This document shows, in pieces, positions 11,791 to 21,222 of a stretch of 64,000 nucleotides of DNA (positions are counted from its first letter, which is position 1; every line of letters begins with the position of its first letter). The DNA is taken from the NCBI GenBank assembly GCA_023052935.1, contig CM041292.1, positions 113,861,436 to 113,925,435 of the forward strand, in the 5' to 3' direction. The notes under the pieces were generated by a model that was not told where the DNA came from, searched no databases, and was given only the letters and a program-made list of their open reading frames with translations. This DNA comes from Piezodorus guildinii (lineage: Eukaryota; Arthropoda; Insecta; Hemiptera; Pentatomidae). The position numbers and the translations under genes were made by a program.

Positions 11791-11872
11791 TTTACGAGTT
11801 CCAACTAATTATTCAATTCAACTTATTGTTAATTCTTGGTTTATGTACAGCTGTTTTGACCATCTAAGTAGT

Positions 11873-14800
11873 GGGAAACTACTTACTTTACTTTATAGGC
11901 GTTCCATCAAGGGTTGCCTCCACCAGTCAGTGCAGAGTTCCAAGCGCTTCGGTCCAACCAATCATCTTCTTGCAGGCCTCGGCCAGCCATTTCTTCTTGG
12001 ACTCCTTCAATCCACCTGCTTCTGGGTCGTCCACGCCCTCTCCTTCCTGGTGGAACCCAATCCAGGATTCTAGTGGGCCAACATTCCTCATTCATTCTTT
12101 TAACATGTCCATACCATCTTAGGCGGCGTGCCCCGATCCTTTCATTCACCGATGTACCCACCTCCATCCTCTGGCGAACAACTTCATTTCTAACCTTGTC
12201 CAGCCTGGTGACCCGTATACACCTTCTCCAGAAATCCATCTCCACCGCTTGCACCCTCGAATACAAACGGGAGTTCATTGTCCATGTTTCTGAAGCGTAT
12301 GTCAGGATAGACTCAACTATGGCTGAGAAAATTCGGCGTTTGTTCTCGGAAGATATCTCCGTATTCCAAAGGACTGGATGTAACATTCGGGTAGCCTTAC
12401 GGGCCTGTTCCACCTTCTTTCTCACGTCATGCTCAGACGACCCGGCAGCATCCAAATAAGATCCAAGATATTTGAAAACGTCCACCTTTTTACAAGTTTC
12501 GCTGTCTACCCGAAGCGCATCAGTGTCATTATCGCCAATGGCCATGTACTTGGTCTTCTCGAAGTTAATTTTTAAGCCCGCCGCTTCATAGCAGGACTTC
12601 AGTGAGAGTATCATCATTTCGAGATAGACTTTCCGCCTCGCAAAAACGACCTGGTCATCCGCAAAAAACAAAGATATCAGCTGCTCGTCGTCAATGAACG
12701 GTCCAACATCCCCACATTGCTCGTACCATGGCTTCACCGATTCATGCAGGTATATCTTAAAAAGAGTAGGTGACATACTACACCCCTGCTTTAATCCCTT
12801 GGTACCATGAAAAGGGTTAGAGAGATGGTTCCCACATCTTATCTGATATACATCATTGCTGTACAAGTGCCTCACAGCCTTTATCCACCCACTTATACCA
12901 GCCTCCCTAAGTGCCAACCACAGTCTCTCCCTGGGTACATTATCATACGCCTGTTCCAGGTCGATAAACGCCATATGGAGTTGCTGCTTTCTTTCTTGAG
13001 ACTTCTCAATAAGCTGGCGAAGAACAAATAAGTTGTCCGTACATGACCGGCCCGCTGTAAAACCTGCTTGCTCCCGAGGGGTAAAATATGCCTCCTCTAA
13101 CTTGTCCCGGAGCATTCTACCCATAATCCTGGTGACGGAGCTTTGTACGCATATTCCTCGGTAGTTCCTGCACACTTTTCTGTCTCCCCTCTTGTATATT
13201 GACGAAATATAACCAGCTCTCAGATCTTCCGGAATATCATCTCCCTTGAGAACAAGATTAATTACATCCGTCAAAAGAGTGACCAATTTCGCACTTCCCG
13301 CTTTCAGGAGCTCCATAGCAATTCCGCCTGGTCCCGGAGATGTGCCAGTCTTTGCCTTTGATAGGGCCCGTTGAACATCGTCCTCCTTCACCTGGACCGG
13401 TATGTTATCTGTTTCGGACTCGGTGTCATTTTCCCTATTAGTAAACTGTGGCCTATCTTTAGTTAGGAGAGTTTTGTAGTGGTTTTCCCACTCCTTTTCC
13501 TTAATAGGGGAAAGTATATTTCCTTTCCTTGATGCCCGCAACTTTTTCAGTACGCTCCAGGACTCTCGGATCCGATTGAACCCTAACGTACTGTTGATCC
13601 GTTGGCAACACCTTTCCCATGAAGCGTTCTTGGCTTTTGTAACCATTTCTTTTACCTTCCGGTTCAGGGTTCTATATGTCACCCAGTCCTCTCTCATGGT
13701 GGAGGAAAGATATTTTCCATATGCTGTCTTCTTTTCTCTTACCAGCTGGGCTACTTCTTGTGACCACCAATCCGGCAGACGTCGCTCATCCTCCTCTCCA
13801 AGAGCCTCCCTCGCCGCCAAATGAACACATTCCTTCAAATGCCCATACTTCTCTTTCGCTGTTGACCCATAAGATACATCTATCTTTTCATCCGATCTCC
13901 ATTGGTACAGAGTTCTAACACTTGAGTCACCCAGAAGCTGTAAGTTGTACTTTGGAGTGTCCAGAGCACATGTATCATGTTTCTCCTGCCTATATTTTGA
14001 CATTCTCCAAGGGAAGAGAATTTTGGCTCTCAGCATATAATGGTCACTGCCACACTCCCATCCTCTGAAAACTCTCACATCTTCCACCTTGAATGAACAT
14101 TGTTGCCTTGTGATGCAATAATCCAACATCGAGGGCTGGAAACCCAGTTTGTTCCACGTGATTTGATGGATTTGCTTATGTCTAAAAAAGGTGTTTTGAA
14201 TTTTAAGATCGAATGCCTTACAGATATCTATGAGTCTCCGACCATTATCCGTCACCATCCTTTCACCACAACGTCCAACCACCCGGCTACCAATTTCCTG
14301 TCCCACCCTCGCATTGAAATCACCAGCAAGAATGATCTCTGTGTTAGGCCGCACTTTTTCCAAAACATCTCTTAGGCTTTCCTCAAAAGCATCTTTTATC
14401 ACCTGCGGTTCGTGGTTCCCTGGTGCATACACTCCTATAACCACTACACTCCTTCCCCAGAGGTTGAGATCCACTCTCATCAGCCTCTCGGAATATTCCT
14501 CGCAATGTGTTATTCTATTCTTTAGCTTTTTCTTCACCACGACAGAGACACCCGCTTTTGCTCGTTCTTCCTTTGGCACACCACTCCATAAATGAACATA
14601 ATCTCCCATCCATTCCTGCCCTTTTCCTTTTAACTTGGTTTCTGTAAGTACGATCACATCTAACTGGGATCCAGATATCTCTCTTTGTACTTCTTGTTTC
14701 TTATTGGATAAACTTTGTACATTCCACGTTCCGAAATGGAGGGTCCGTATCCGTTTCCATTGTCTTTTTCCATATAATCCGTCCGAATCCGAGGCTCTGT

Positions 14801-15265
14801 TTTGACTGTTTTTAGCAAAGCAAATTTTACACCGTTGAGCAGCTAACCCAAACGACAACCCCCAACCTGGAGGACCGGGGTTTTATTTCAGGATTTTCCT
14901 TTCCTTAGACAGACTGCCATCACCTGGTTGACGAGTTCCATCTACCCGGGTTTTTCTTCGGAGTTGTCCTTCTCCTAGGCGGAGTCCCGCTCTAGGGGAC
15001 AGCGCTTATTTAGTGGCGGCGCTCCTCGCCACGTCACCGAAGTCGTCTCAAGGCCTACTGGGGTATTTGGTGGGCATGGCCACGCCACGAACCATGCCCC
15101 CCCCCCCCCACCTTAGACTCGGCCGCTCATGATCCGGGACTGGTATTCATCATATTTCCAGCTATCCTGCCGGCATGACCCGAAACAGGACATTGCGCTA
15201 TTAGCCATTGCGACCCGCCTGGTACCTAGAGCTATAGGTTCCCTTTGGAAGGGCAGGGGAAACTA
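11873..15265 (-). mobile_element. Full-length non-LTR retrotransposon LINE-A (RTE-like)
   Basis: The 9-bp direct repeat GGGAAACTA (11873-11881, 15257-15265) brackets a ~3.4-kb element. The minus strand runs from a GC-rich 5' region (about 14859-15256, with a run of Gs on the element strand at 15099-15110) through one long ORF to a very short 3' end with a TAAAG-type tail (11882-11906). A single ORF with endonuclease and RT, almost no 3' UTR and a short-repeat tail fit the RTE clade. An intact frame and visible duplication suggest a young, possibly active copy. A second, rearranged copy is at 49859-50050. Confidence 0.85.
11907..14858 (-). CDS. LINE-A endonuclease / reverse transcriptase polyprotein, 983 aa
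   Basis: This encodes the enzyme that nicks host DNA and reverse-transcribes the element's RNA at the nick. The N-terminal third is an apurinic-type endonuclease (EEP fold): W45-N46 in GTWNV, the acidic TETK box, GDFNARVG, and S271-D272-H273. The centre is a reverse transcriptase with PGPGGI, the GLKQG turn and the FADD catalytic box at residues 732-735. The C-terminus has the basic GRRGRGRPRSRW stretch usual in these LINEs. The length of about 1000 aa in one frame is normal for RTE-like elements. The start is the first in-frame ATG; it could lie downstream without losing domains. No stops or frameshifts are present. Clade assignment within RTE relatives is from overall pattern, not a tree. 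Confidence 0.9.
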   Translation of the reverse strand: MSFGLAAQRCKICFAKNSQNRASDSDGLYGKRQWKRIRTLHFGTWNVQSLSNKKQEVQREISGSQLDVIVLTETKLKGKGQEWMGDYVHLWSGVPKEERAKAGVSVVVKKKLKNRITHCEEYSERLMRVDLNLWGRSVVVIGVYAPGNHEPQVIKDAFEESLRDVLEKVRPNTEIILAGDFNARVGQEIGSRVVGRCGERMVTDNGRRLIDICKAFDLKIQNTFFRHKQIHQITWNKLGFQPSMLDYCITRQQCSFKVEDVRVFRGWECGSDHYMLRAKILFPWRMSKYRQEKHDTCALDTPKYNLQLLGDSSVRTLYQWRSDEKIDVSYGSTAKEKYGHLKECVHLAAREALGEEDERRLPDWWSQEVAQLVREKKTAYGKYLSSTMREDWVTYRTLNRKVKEMVTKAKNASWERCCQRINSTLGFNRIRESWSVLKKLRASRKGNILSPIKEKEWENHYKTLLTKDRPQFTNRENDTESETDNIPVQVKEDDVQRALSKAKTGTSPGPGGIAMELLKAGSAKLVTLLTDVINLVLKGDDIPEDLRAGYISSIYKRGDRKVCRNYRGICVQSSVTRIMGRMLRDKLEEAYFTPREQAGFTAGRSCTDNLFVLRQLIEKSQERKQQLHMAFIDLEQAYDNVPRERLWLALREAGISGWIKAVRHLYSNDVYQIRCGNHLSNPFHGTKGLKQGCSMSPTLFKIYLHESVKPWYEQCGDVGPFIDDEQLISLFFADDQVVFARRKVYLEMMILSLKSCYEAAGLKINFEKTKYMAIGDNDTDALRVDSETCKKVDVFKYLGSYLDAAGSSEHDVRKKVEQARKATRMLHPVLWNTEISSENKRRIFSAIVESILTYASETWTMNSRLYSRVQAVEMDFWRRCIRVTRLDKVRNEVVRQRMEVGTSVNERIGARRLRWYGHVKRMNEECWPTRILDWVPPGRRGRGRPRSRWIEGVQEEMAGRGLQEDDWLDRSAWNSALTGGGNP

Positions 15266-15304
15266 GAAAAAAAATATAACAAAATTTTGAGAATTTACAA
15301 AGTT

Positions 15305-16429
15305 AAAACAAAAAATCTGATGCGGGAAACACATGACTTTCACTAACCACAACTGTAAACTTAATTTAAAAACTATCAACTATACTTCAATTTGAAAAAT
15401 ATTTTAAGTTGATTATAATAAAACGTGAATACATTTTCGTTGGAAACATATGATTTAGATTAAATAATATAACTATATTAAATTGTTTTTTATTTATTTA
15501 ACGTCACTTTATGCTACTATGGCTAATCAATCGGACGATGCTACAGTGGGAGTCCTAAATTTTGCCTATCCAGGTTTTATTAGAATAGGGATCTTTAACG
15601 AGTACCTGACATCGCACAGGCTCGGGACCACCTTTTAACGTCCCCTCCGAAGGACGGCATAACTAAGGATTTTTTACTCTCATTAAAAAATCCTAGGACC
15701 ACCTGCGGATTTGAACCCGTGACTTTTTATTAAACTGTTAATCAGTAATAAGTTTATTCCCTTTTACAACTTATTGTATCACGTTATATTTTTTCTAAAA
15801 TCTTTCTCTTTCCAACAGTATATTGTACGTCTATATTACTATTCTTATTATTAAAAAATTAAAATAAAATTAAAAAATAGTTTTGCTCTATTACCCTTTT
15901 GTTGGTCATCAAATTCCTCCAACTTGTATATTTAGCCGACCTTCATCAATGTCATTAGAATGATATGGTTAATGTTTTCCAATATACAAAATGTACAACA
16001 AAAGGTAGTTCAGATGAAGAACATTTAAAATATCCTCATTTAAGCCTATTTCAATCGGAATGAAACATGTTAAAGCCCATTCAATTTCGCACCCATATAG
16101 CGAGTTCAAACAAAATCGTTAGTGCCGTTTTGGAGAAAATCGTAAAAAGGTCCAAAATGCATCGTATTAAAGTGGCCCTTCTGTTTCACCGATTTTGATG
16201 AAAAAGTTGCTGTAAAATTTCGGGCGTATAGTTGTCTTAAATATGAAATTCTAGTTTCGTACGACTTTCGTTTTCGCGCTAAGCTTACCACACACGGATG
16301 AACACACACACACACACACACCGACCTTTTTCGGGACTTGGTAATTTGGACTCAAGGGACCCTCAAATGTGTATTACCGTTGAATACTGGAATTTAAAAA
16401 AATTGAGAATTAGCAATACTTTCCCTTAC

Positions 16430-16436
<7 letters not shown>
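15305..16436 (+). repeat. Interspersed repeat, family X, copy 2, interrupted by a SINE piece
   Basis: Starts at AATCTGATGCGGGAAACACATG and ends near GGACTCAAGGGACCC and TTCCCTTACTATATA, running straight into a (TA)n tract. A SINE-1 piece (15488-15722) sits inside. A 71-codon minus frame near its end is not a gene. Confidence 0.65.
15488..15722 (-). mobile_element. SINE-1 copy, 5'-truncated near the B box
   Basis: The minus strand begins at GGGTTCAAATCC and runs to a TAAATAAATAAA tail; the A-box part is missing. 5' truncation is expected when reverse transcription stops early. No clear duplication found. Confidence 0.75.
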
Positions 16437-16501
<65 letters not shown>

Positions 16502-16502
16502 C
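16437..16502. repeat. (TA)n microsatellite
   Basis: Almost pure TA for about 60 bases. It continues directly from the TATATA end of the family X copy, which likely seeded it. Confidence 0.95.
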
Positions 16503-17560
16503 AAGTAAAAACCTATACCTCTACAACCTGTGAAGGGTTTTGAGATCCTATCTCAATCAAATTGGCACATATCATATGATTCATTTACAAACTTGTTATC
16601 ATCTTACTCAATTTGTATAGGGAGTAGAGGTGCACAAAATCTTAAGAAACGCCTAAGTTCAGATTCATATATGGAAATATTGACTGTAGTGTACTCCCGC
16701 TTTGCTAAGAAAAGAACTTCTTCCTACAAATTCGATAATCGCAAGTACCGACTTTTTTGGGGTGTCGGCACTTTCTTCCCATGTAGTTGGGAGTATCCTT
16801 CTGAGTGGTTGGTGAATAAAATAAATTGATTTGATATTGGTGAAGAATCTAACGGAATAGACGAAAATGGTAATTTTTAAGTCCCTGGATGGGGATGGCA
16901 GTAGGAGGTAGGCAGGTACCGCTGGTAAGGTGGAAGATTGAATCGTGGGAATACAAGGCTAGCTCGCTGTAATTTCACACCTCCCTGCTCATCAACTTCC
17001 TTCTCTGCCTCTGATTCTCGTCCCTGTTACCTTTGTACTCAAGCGCTGGTGTCCACTTCCACCTCCAGATCAGATAGTTCACTTTAAAAAACTGCCAAAC
17101 AAGGCTATCTCCATGTCAATCGATCTCTTGCCTACCTCTACCTGCAAATATTGCTTCCTTCGCACATTGTGAATATAAGCAGCTTACGAAAACGTGTTTC
17201 CTATTGACTATTGTCAGTTTATAAATAATCACGTCTTGAGTAGCATAAAACTCCAAGAACGCAACTATTCCATGTTGGTCGGGAAATTAATTAAAACGTC
17301 AGAATAAAATATTTTGCATTATTATAATAACTGATTTTATCCTTGTAATGTAAACTTCATTATAAATAAACAAATTTTAAACAAATATATCATTCTTGAT
17401 AGATATGCTTATTCATGAACGATCATTTTTTTTTAAAGGGCTGTATTTTTACCTTATCGTTTTTAATGTTTATATAACTTAAATATATATAACATAAAAA
17501 AATAGTATATCGGAACAGGCTCACTGGCCAAAGCTTGTATTTCATAATCACTATATATAT
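16503..17560. other. Non-coding stretch with a family Z piece and a GC-richer block
   Basis: About 16507-16560 resembles the first half of family Z. About 16880-17080 is GC-richer (CACCTCC and CTCCAG words) without a recognisable gene. A 99-codon plus-strand frame at 16530-16829 has no family features and I leave it unassigned. Confidence 0.35.
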
Positions 17561-17574
17561 TAAAAAAAAAAATA

Positions 17575-18402
17575 TTAAGATTTACAACTATATATTACAA
17601 TACAACAAGTAAATATGCTAATTAATAATAAAATACGCGAAAAAACATGAAGAGAGTTGGGATCACTTATAGCTAGGTGGTTAGTATAACAGCCTCCTAT
17701 GCCAAAGGTCACGGGTTCAAACCCGCAGGTGGTCCTAAGATTTTTTAATGGGAGTAAAAAATCCTTAGTTATACTGTCCTTCGGAAGGGACGTTAAAAGG
17801 TGGTCCCGAGCCTGTGCGATGCCAGGTACTCGTTAAAGATCCCTATCCTAATAAAACCTGGATAGGCAAAATTTAGGACTCCCACTGTAGCCATAGTAGG
17901 GACGTTAAATAAATAAACAAACAAACATGAAGAGAATCTGCCTATTGTCAGCACTCTTCTATAGTGCATCTAAACAAGACCATCTTCTTTTTAGACGTCT
18001 TGGTGGATTATCAGGAATTGAAGATGGAGCAAGTATTGATAGTAGTGGATTAGAGTGGGAGTGGAGTTTGTCATGGAAGGAGTGATACCTTGTTCGGGCC
18101 AAATTAGCAACATATGGAACACGGAGGTCTACATGGATGAGCTTATTCATGACAAAGTAAGGAGCCTAAAGGATTTTGGATTGTAAGGATTGGATACGGT
18201 AGGAATTCCATGGTTTAGTAGAGTCCTAAAGCTCAACGCTGTTCAGATAGGCCTTATGATTATCATGTAGATGAGTCTTTTGTAAGATTATAGCGTCTGT
18301 CTAGCATGTGTTGAAATAACCGAAAGCGGCGAGCAGTTTCTTGTCGTTGGAGTCTAGTGTACGAATTCTATGTTAGTCGTTTGTCAAGTAGGTATAGTAG
18401 CA
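17575..18402 (-). pseudogene. Jockey-like LINE 3' fragment, interrupted by a SINE
   Basis: The minus strand carries the degenerate C-terminal end of a jockey-type RT polyprotein. The clearest block (17959-18150) reads HVDLRVPYVANLARTRYHSF and ends in NPPRRLKRRW, matching 31800-31990. Stops and shifts break the upstream part. The 3' UTR resumes on the far side of a SINE: the LINE reads through to 17936, breaks, and continues at 17655 down to about 17575. 5'-truncated, non-functional. Confidence 0.75.
17643..17935 (+). mobile_element. SINE-1 copy, full length, inserted in a jockey-like 3' UTR
   Basis: The 13-bp duplication AAACATGAAGAGA (17643-17655, 17923-17935) flanks GGATCAC... with A and B boxes, the CCGTCCTTCGGA core and an AAATAAACAAAC tail. 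Removing it restores the antisense 3' UTR of the surrounding LINE fragment, so the SINE is the younger insertion. Confidence 0.85.
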
Positions 18403-18404
18403 TT

Positions 18405-18458
18405 AGATTAGCCATAGTAGCATAAAGAGATGTTAAATAAATAAAACAAACAAACAAA
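18405..18458 (+). mobile_element. SINE-1 3'-end fragment
   Basis: Only the terminal AGATTAGCCATAGTAGCATA to the AAACAAACAAAC tail is present, abutting the 5' side of the jockey-like fragment. Confidence 0.7.
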
Positions 18459-18462
18459 TTAT

Positions 18463-19075
18463 CATCTAACATTATAAAATAACTTTTTATATACTAATTA
18501 AAATCATTATTAAAAAATATATAACAATGTTACGTAAAATTATATTTACCTGAAAGTCGGGTAAAATGTCAATATTATCCATTTTCAATAAAATATTTGT
18601 CAATAATTTAAGTCATTATAAAAATTAACACTTAGGAAAATCACTTATCTAAACTGACATATTCATTAGCCCCTAATGGAATAAGTCAATACAATTTTAA
18701 TTTCCCTATTGCATCTGGATAGTGAGACCTGAGGTGCTTTGAATCTGTTTTAAAATTTATGGTATCTTTTATATTTTTGTTTTTCAAAATCAAAATGGTT
18801 ACTAAGCTGAATACTGTGTTGTGCCAATGCTGTGGTGTTTATATTTTTATAAACAGATAATATTTAAATTTTTACATGACTTTTAGGTAAATATAATTTT
18901 ATGTAACATTGTTAAATATTTTAATTAGTATATAAAAAAGTTATTTTATAGTGTTTAATGAATGTTTGTTAATGTATTTTAGTGAGTCTTGATGATGGGA
19001 AGGCCCCCAAAACGTTGACTTGTTTTGATGTCTATGTTTAATAAACTATTATTGGAAGATAAAGAAACCATCTAA
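18463..19075. mobile_element. Fold-back insertion 3 with hammerhead-like core
   Basis: Arms of ~110 bp (about 18472-18580 and 18850-18960) are inverted copies around TGTTACGTAAAATTATATTT. On the right, TTGATGA, a GGGA..CCCC hairpin and AAAACGTTGAC (18988-19018) repeat the core plan, here with AAAAC instead of GAAAC. A short possible duplication, CATCTAA (18463-18469, 19069-19075), marks the ends. Older and more diverged than fold-backs 1 and 2. Confidence 0.5.
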
Positions 19076-19418
19076 TTATTCATTACCAAATTGTATTCTT
19101 CCGATTAACTAATTTATTATTTATAAAACCATTCTCATTCCCGAGAAAAAATAAATTTAAACTGTAACAGTATTTCTCCAGTTTTTTTTTCCTTTTAGTT
19201 AATTATTAAATTTATTCTGTTTATTCTATATTCCCATTCTGTATAAATCTATAATACCTATATTGTATAATTCTTTATTACCGATTATGTATGGTATCAT
19301 ATCTGGCTAACATCTAGAGATTAAGAATTATTTTAAATAACTATAATTAAAGGAATTTAGGTAGATGATATTTTTAACAATTCGGCATTTATGGTAAACC
19401 TTGTTTTGTGTGCGTCTT
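19076..19418. other. AT-rich non-coding stretch
   Basis: Nothing recognised. Confidence 0.5.
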
Positions 19419-19492
19419 AAAAAGATGTATCGTCCGGTTAGCCACAGCAGCATAAAGAGACGTTAAATAAATAAACAATAATAAAAAGATGT
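19419..19492 (+). mobile_element. Very short SINE-1 insertion (54 bp) with target duplication
   Basis: The 10-bp duplication AAAAAGATGT (19419-19428, 19483-19492) flanks just the last 54 bp of SINE-1 (ATCGTCCGGTTAGCC to the tail). This is a complete integration event that copied only the 3' end. Confidence 0.8.
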
Positions 19493-20029
19493 CTAAGACT
19501 AATGTTGGAACAAATGTCTACTAATGATAACAATTAAGAAGGCACCTGTAGCCATAGTGATATAAATAATCTGATAATATCTAAAGAAGTAAAACTAGGA
19601 TTTGATGTAACAGTGATGGAGTGTAGGAACCTGGATTTGTCAATAAGCTCTCATGGAGAAGATGGGAATCATAGTGTCGGTTTACTGGTGGCTGGTAGTC
19701 TGCCCACGGTGCCTATGTGATTTCGGTGGGTTCAACTCGTTTATTGTTACACTTTCATTTAAGGTTTATTTTGTTTCATAATAGGAAAAATTGGAGCTGA
19801 AAAATTATTAAATAACCTTTAAAACATATTATTTAAAAAGACTGACAATCCTATTTACCTCTGAAAACACATGATTTAGATTTGCTTTTGGTTTATTGTT
19901 TTCAATAATGAACCTTTGTAATCGAACTATTTGTTTGTCACAAAAATACTAGTCCATGCAACGAACGCCTAGACGTTGATATCAACTCCTTACTTTGAAA
20001 ATGGCAGCCGATTAAAAGTGATTTAATTC
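19493..20029. other. Non-coding stretch
   Basis: No gene seen; no repeat boundary supported. Confidence 0.4.
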
Positions 20030-20590
20030 AATAACTCAGTTATTTTTGAAGATGGAGACAAAATTTGTAAATGTTTATTAAACAAAAAAAAAACCGCAAA
20101 TAGTTATAAAAAATAAAAGAAAAAAAATTAAATATTATCTATAAATACGCCCATAACTCAATTATTTTTGAAGATAGAGAAAAAATTGATTAGTGTTTTT
20201 TAACCAAAAAACCTCTAATAATTATAAAAAAAAAAAAAAAAAGAAAAAATTAAAATTGTATCCATAAATACGCCTATAACAAATTTATTTTTGAAGATTA
20301 AGAAAAATATGTACGGAGGTTTAGAATCAGTAAAGTGCGACAATAATAAATAAAAAAAAAAGTTTATCTATATATTTAAGTCACAAATTATAATAGATGT
20401 AATTCCACCAAAAATAGGTTCTTATTGAAGATTGAGAAAAATCGAAAAGGCTTTTTAGATCAAGATAACGCGATGAACATAGAGGAGAAAAAAAAAATCT
20501 AATATGGTCAAGCTACAACTTAAAAGAGATGTGACTCCCTGATGACTCGGTTATTATTGAGGATAGATAAAAAATATAAGTTGTTCTGGA
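20030..20590. repeat. Diverged ~120-135 bp tandem repeat, about 5 copies
   Basis: A phrase like ATAACTCAGTTATTTTTGAA recurs at 20031, 20153, 20276, about 20408 and about 20541, each followed by an A-rich block. Spacing is 122, 123, then about 133. Non-coding. A minus-strand frame at 20520-20744 is low-complexity. Confidence 0.6.
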
Positions 20591-20727
20591 ATAAGGAAAT
20601 TTTATTTGAATGGAACTCGAAAAAAAAAGAAAAGAATAGGAAATAGTAACGCAGTCTAGCATATGGTAAATGATTTTGGTTTATTAATTTCAATAATGAA
20701 CCTTGTAATCGATCAAAAAAAAAAAAA

Positions 20728-20805
20728 AAGTTACCCCCCTTCAAAATCTGAGAGCGTCAAGATGCGTAGAACCCGGATAACGAATAAAAAAATCTGTTTC
20801 TTCTA
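20728..20805. repeat. Interspersed repeat, family W, copy 2
   Basis: CAAGATGCGTAGAACCCG and AACGAATAAAAAAATC match the 7545-7740 copy. Only the left part is present. Confidence 0.5.
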
Positions 20806-21222
20806 GTTAATAAATACAATTTTTGCTTTTAGTGCTAATTCATAGAGAATAAAATTTTCTACAAAAAAATAAAAGAATCATTGAAATTGGTTAAGAACAA
20901 GCAGAGATATAATGTTTTCAAATTAGCAGTGGCTATTATTGATAGCCTATAAATCTATCGGCTTTATAAACAGTTATAGCTTAATATTGTTATTTTGGAA
21001 ATAACAAACCATTGTGCAATAATTTGCAGAGTTTTTTATAGAAATTTACAATTGTATTATAAAAATACAAAAAGTAAATGTTTATGTAGAAGAAAAGTCC
21101 TGAAAATGTCTTAAGAAAGAACTACCTAGTGGTATCTCTTCACTGAATAATCTATATGTATATAGATGTATATATGTTATGGCTTCTTAAAAATGTCATT
21201 TACTTTTTTTATTCAAATGATT

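Noticed and set aside
11654..14595. Many plus-strand frames inside LINE-A, including 139- and 181-codon ones
   Set aside because: They are antisense shadows of the 983-codon polyprotein and show no family features of their own.
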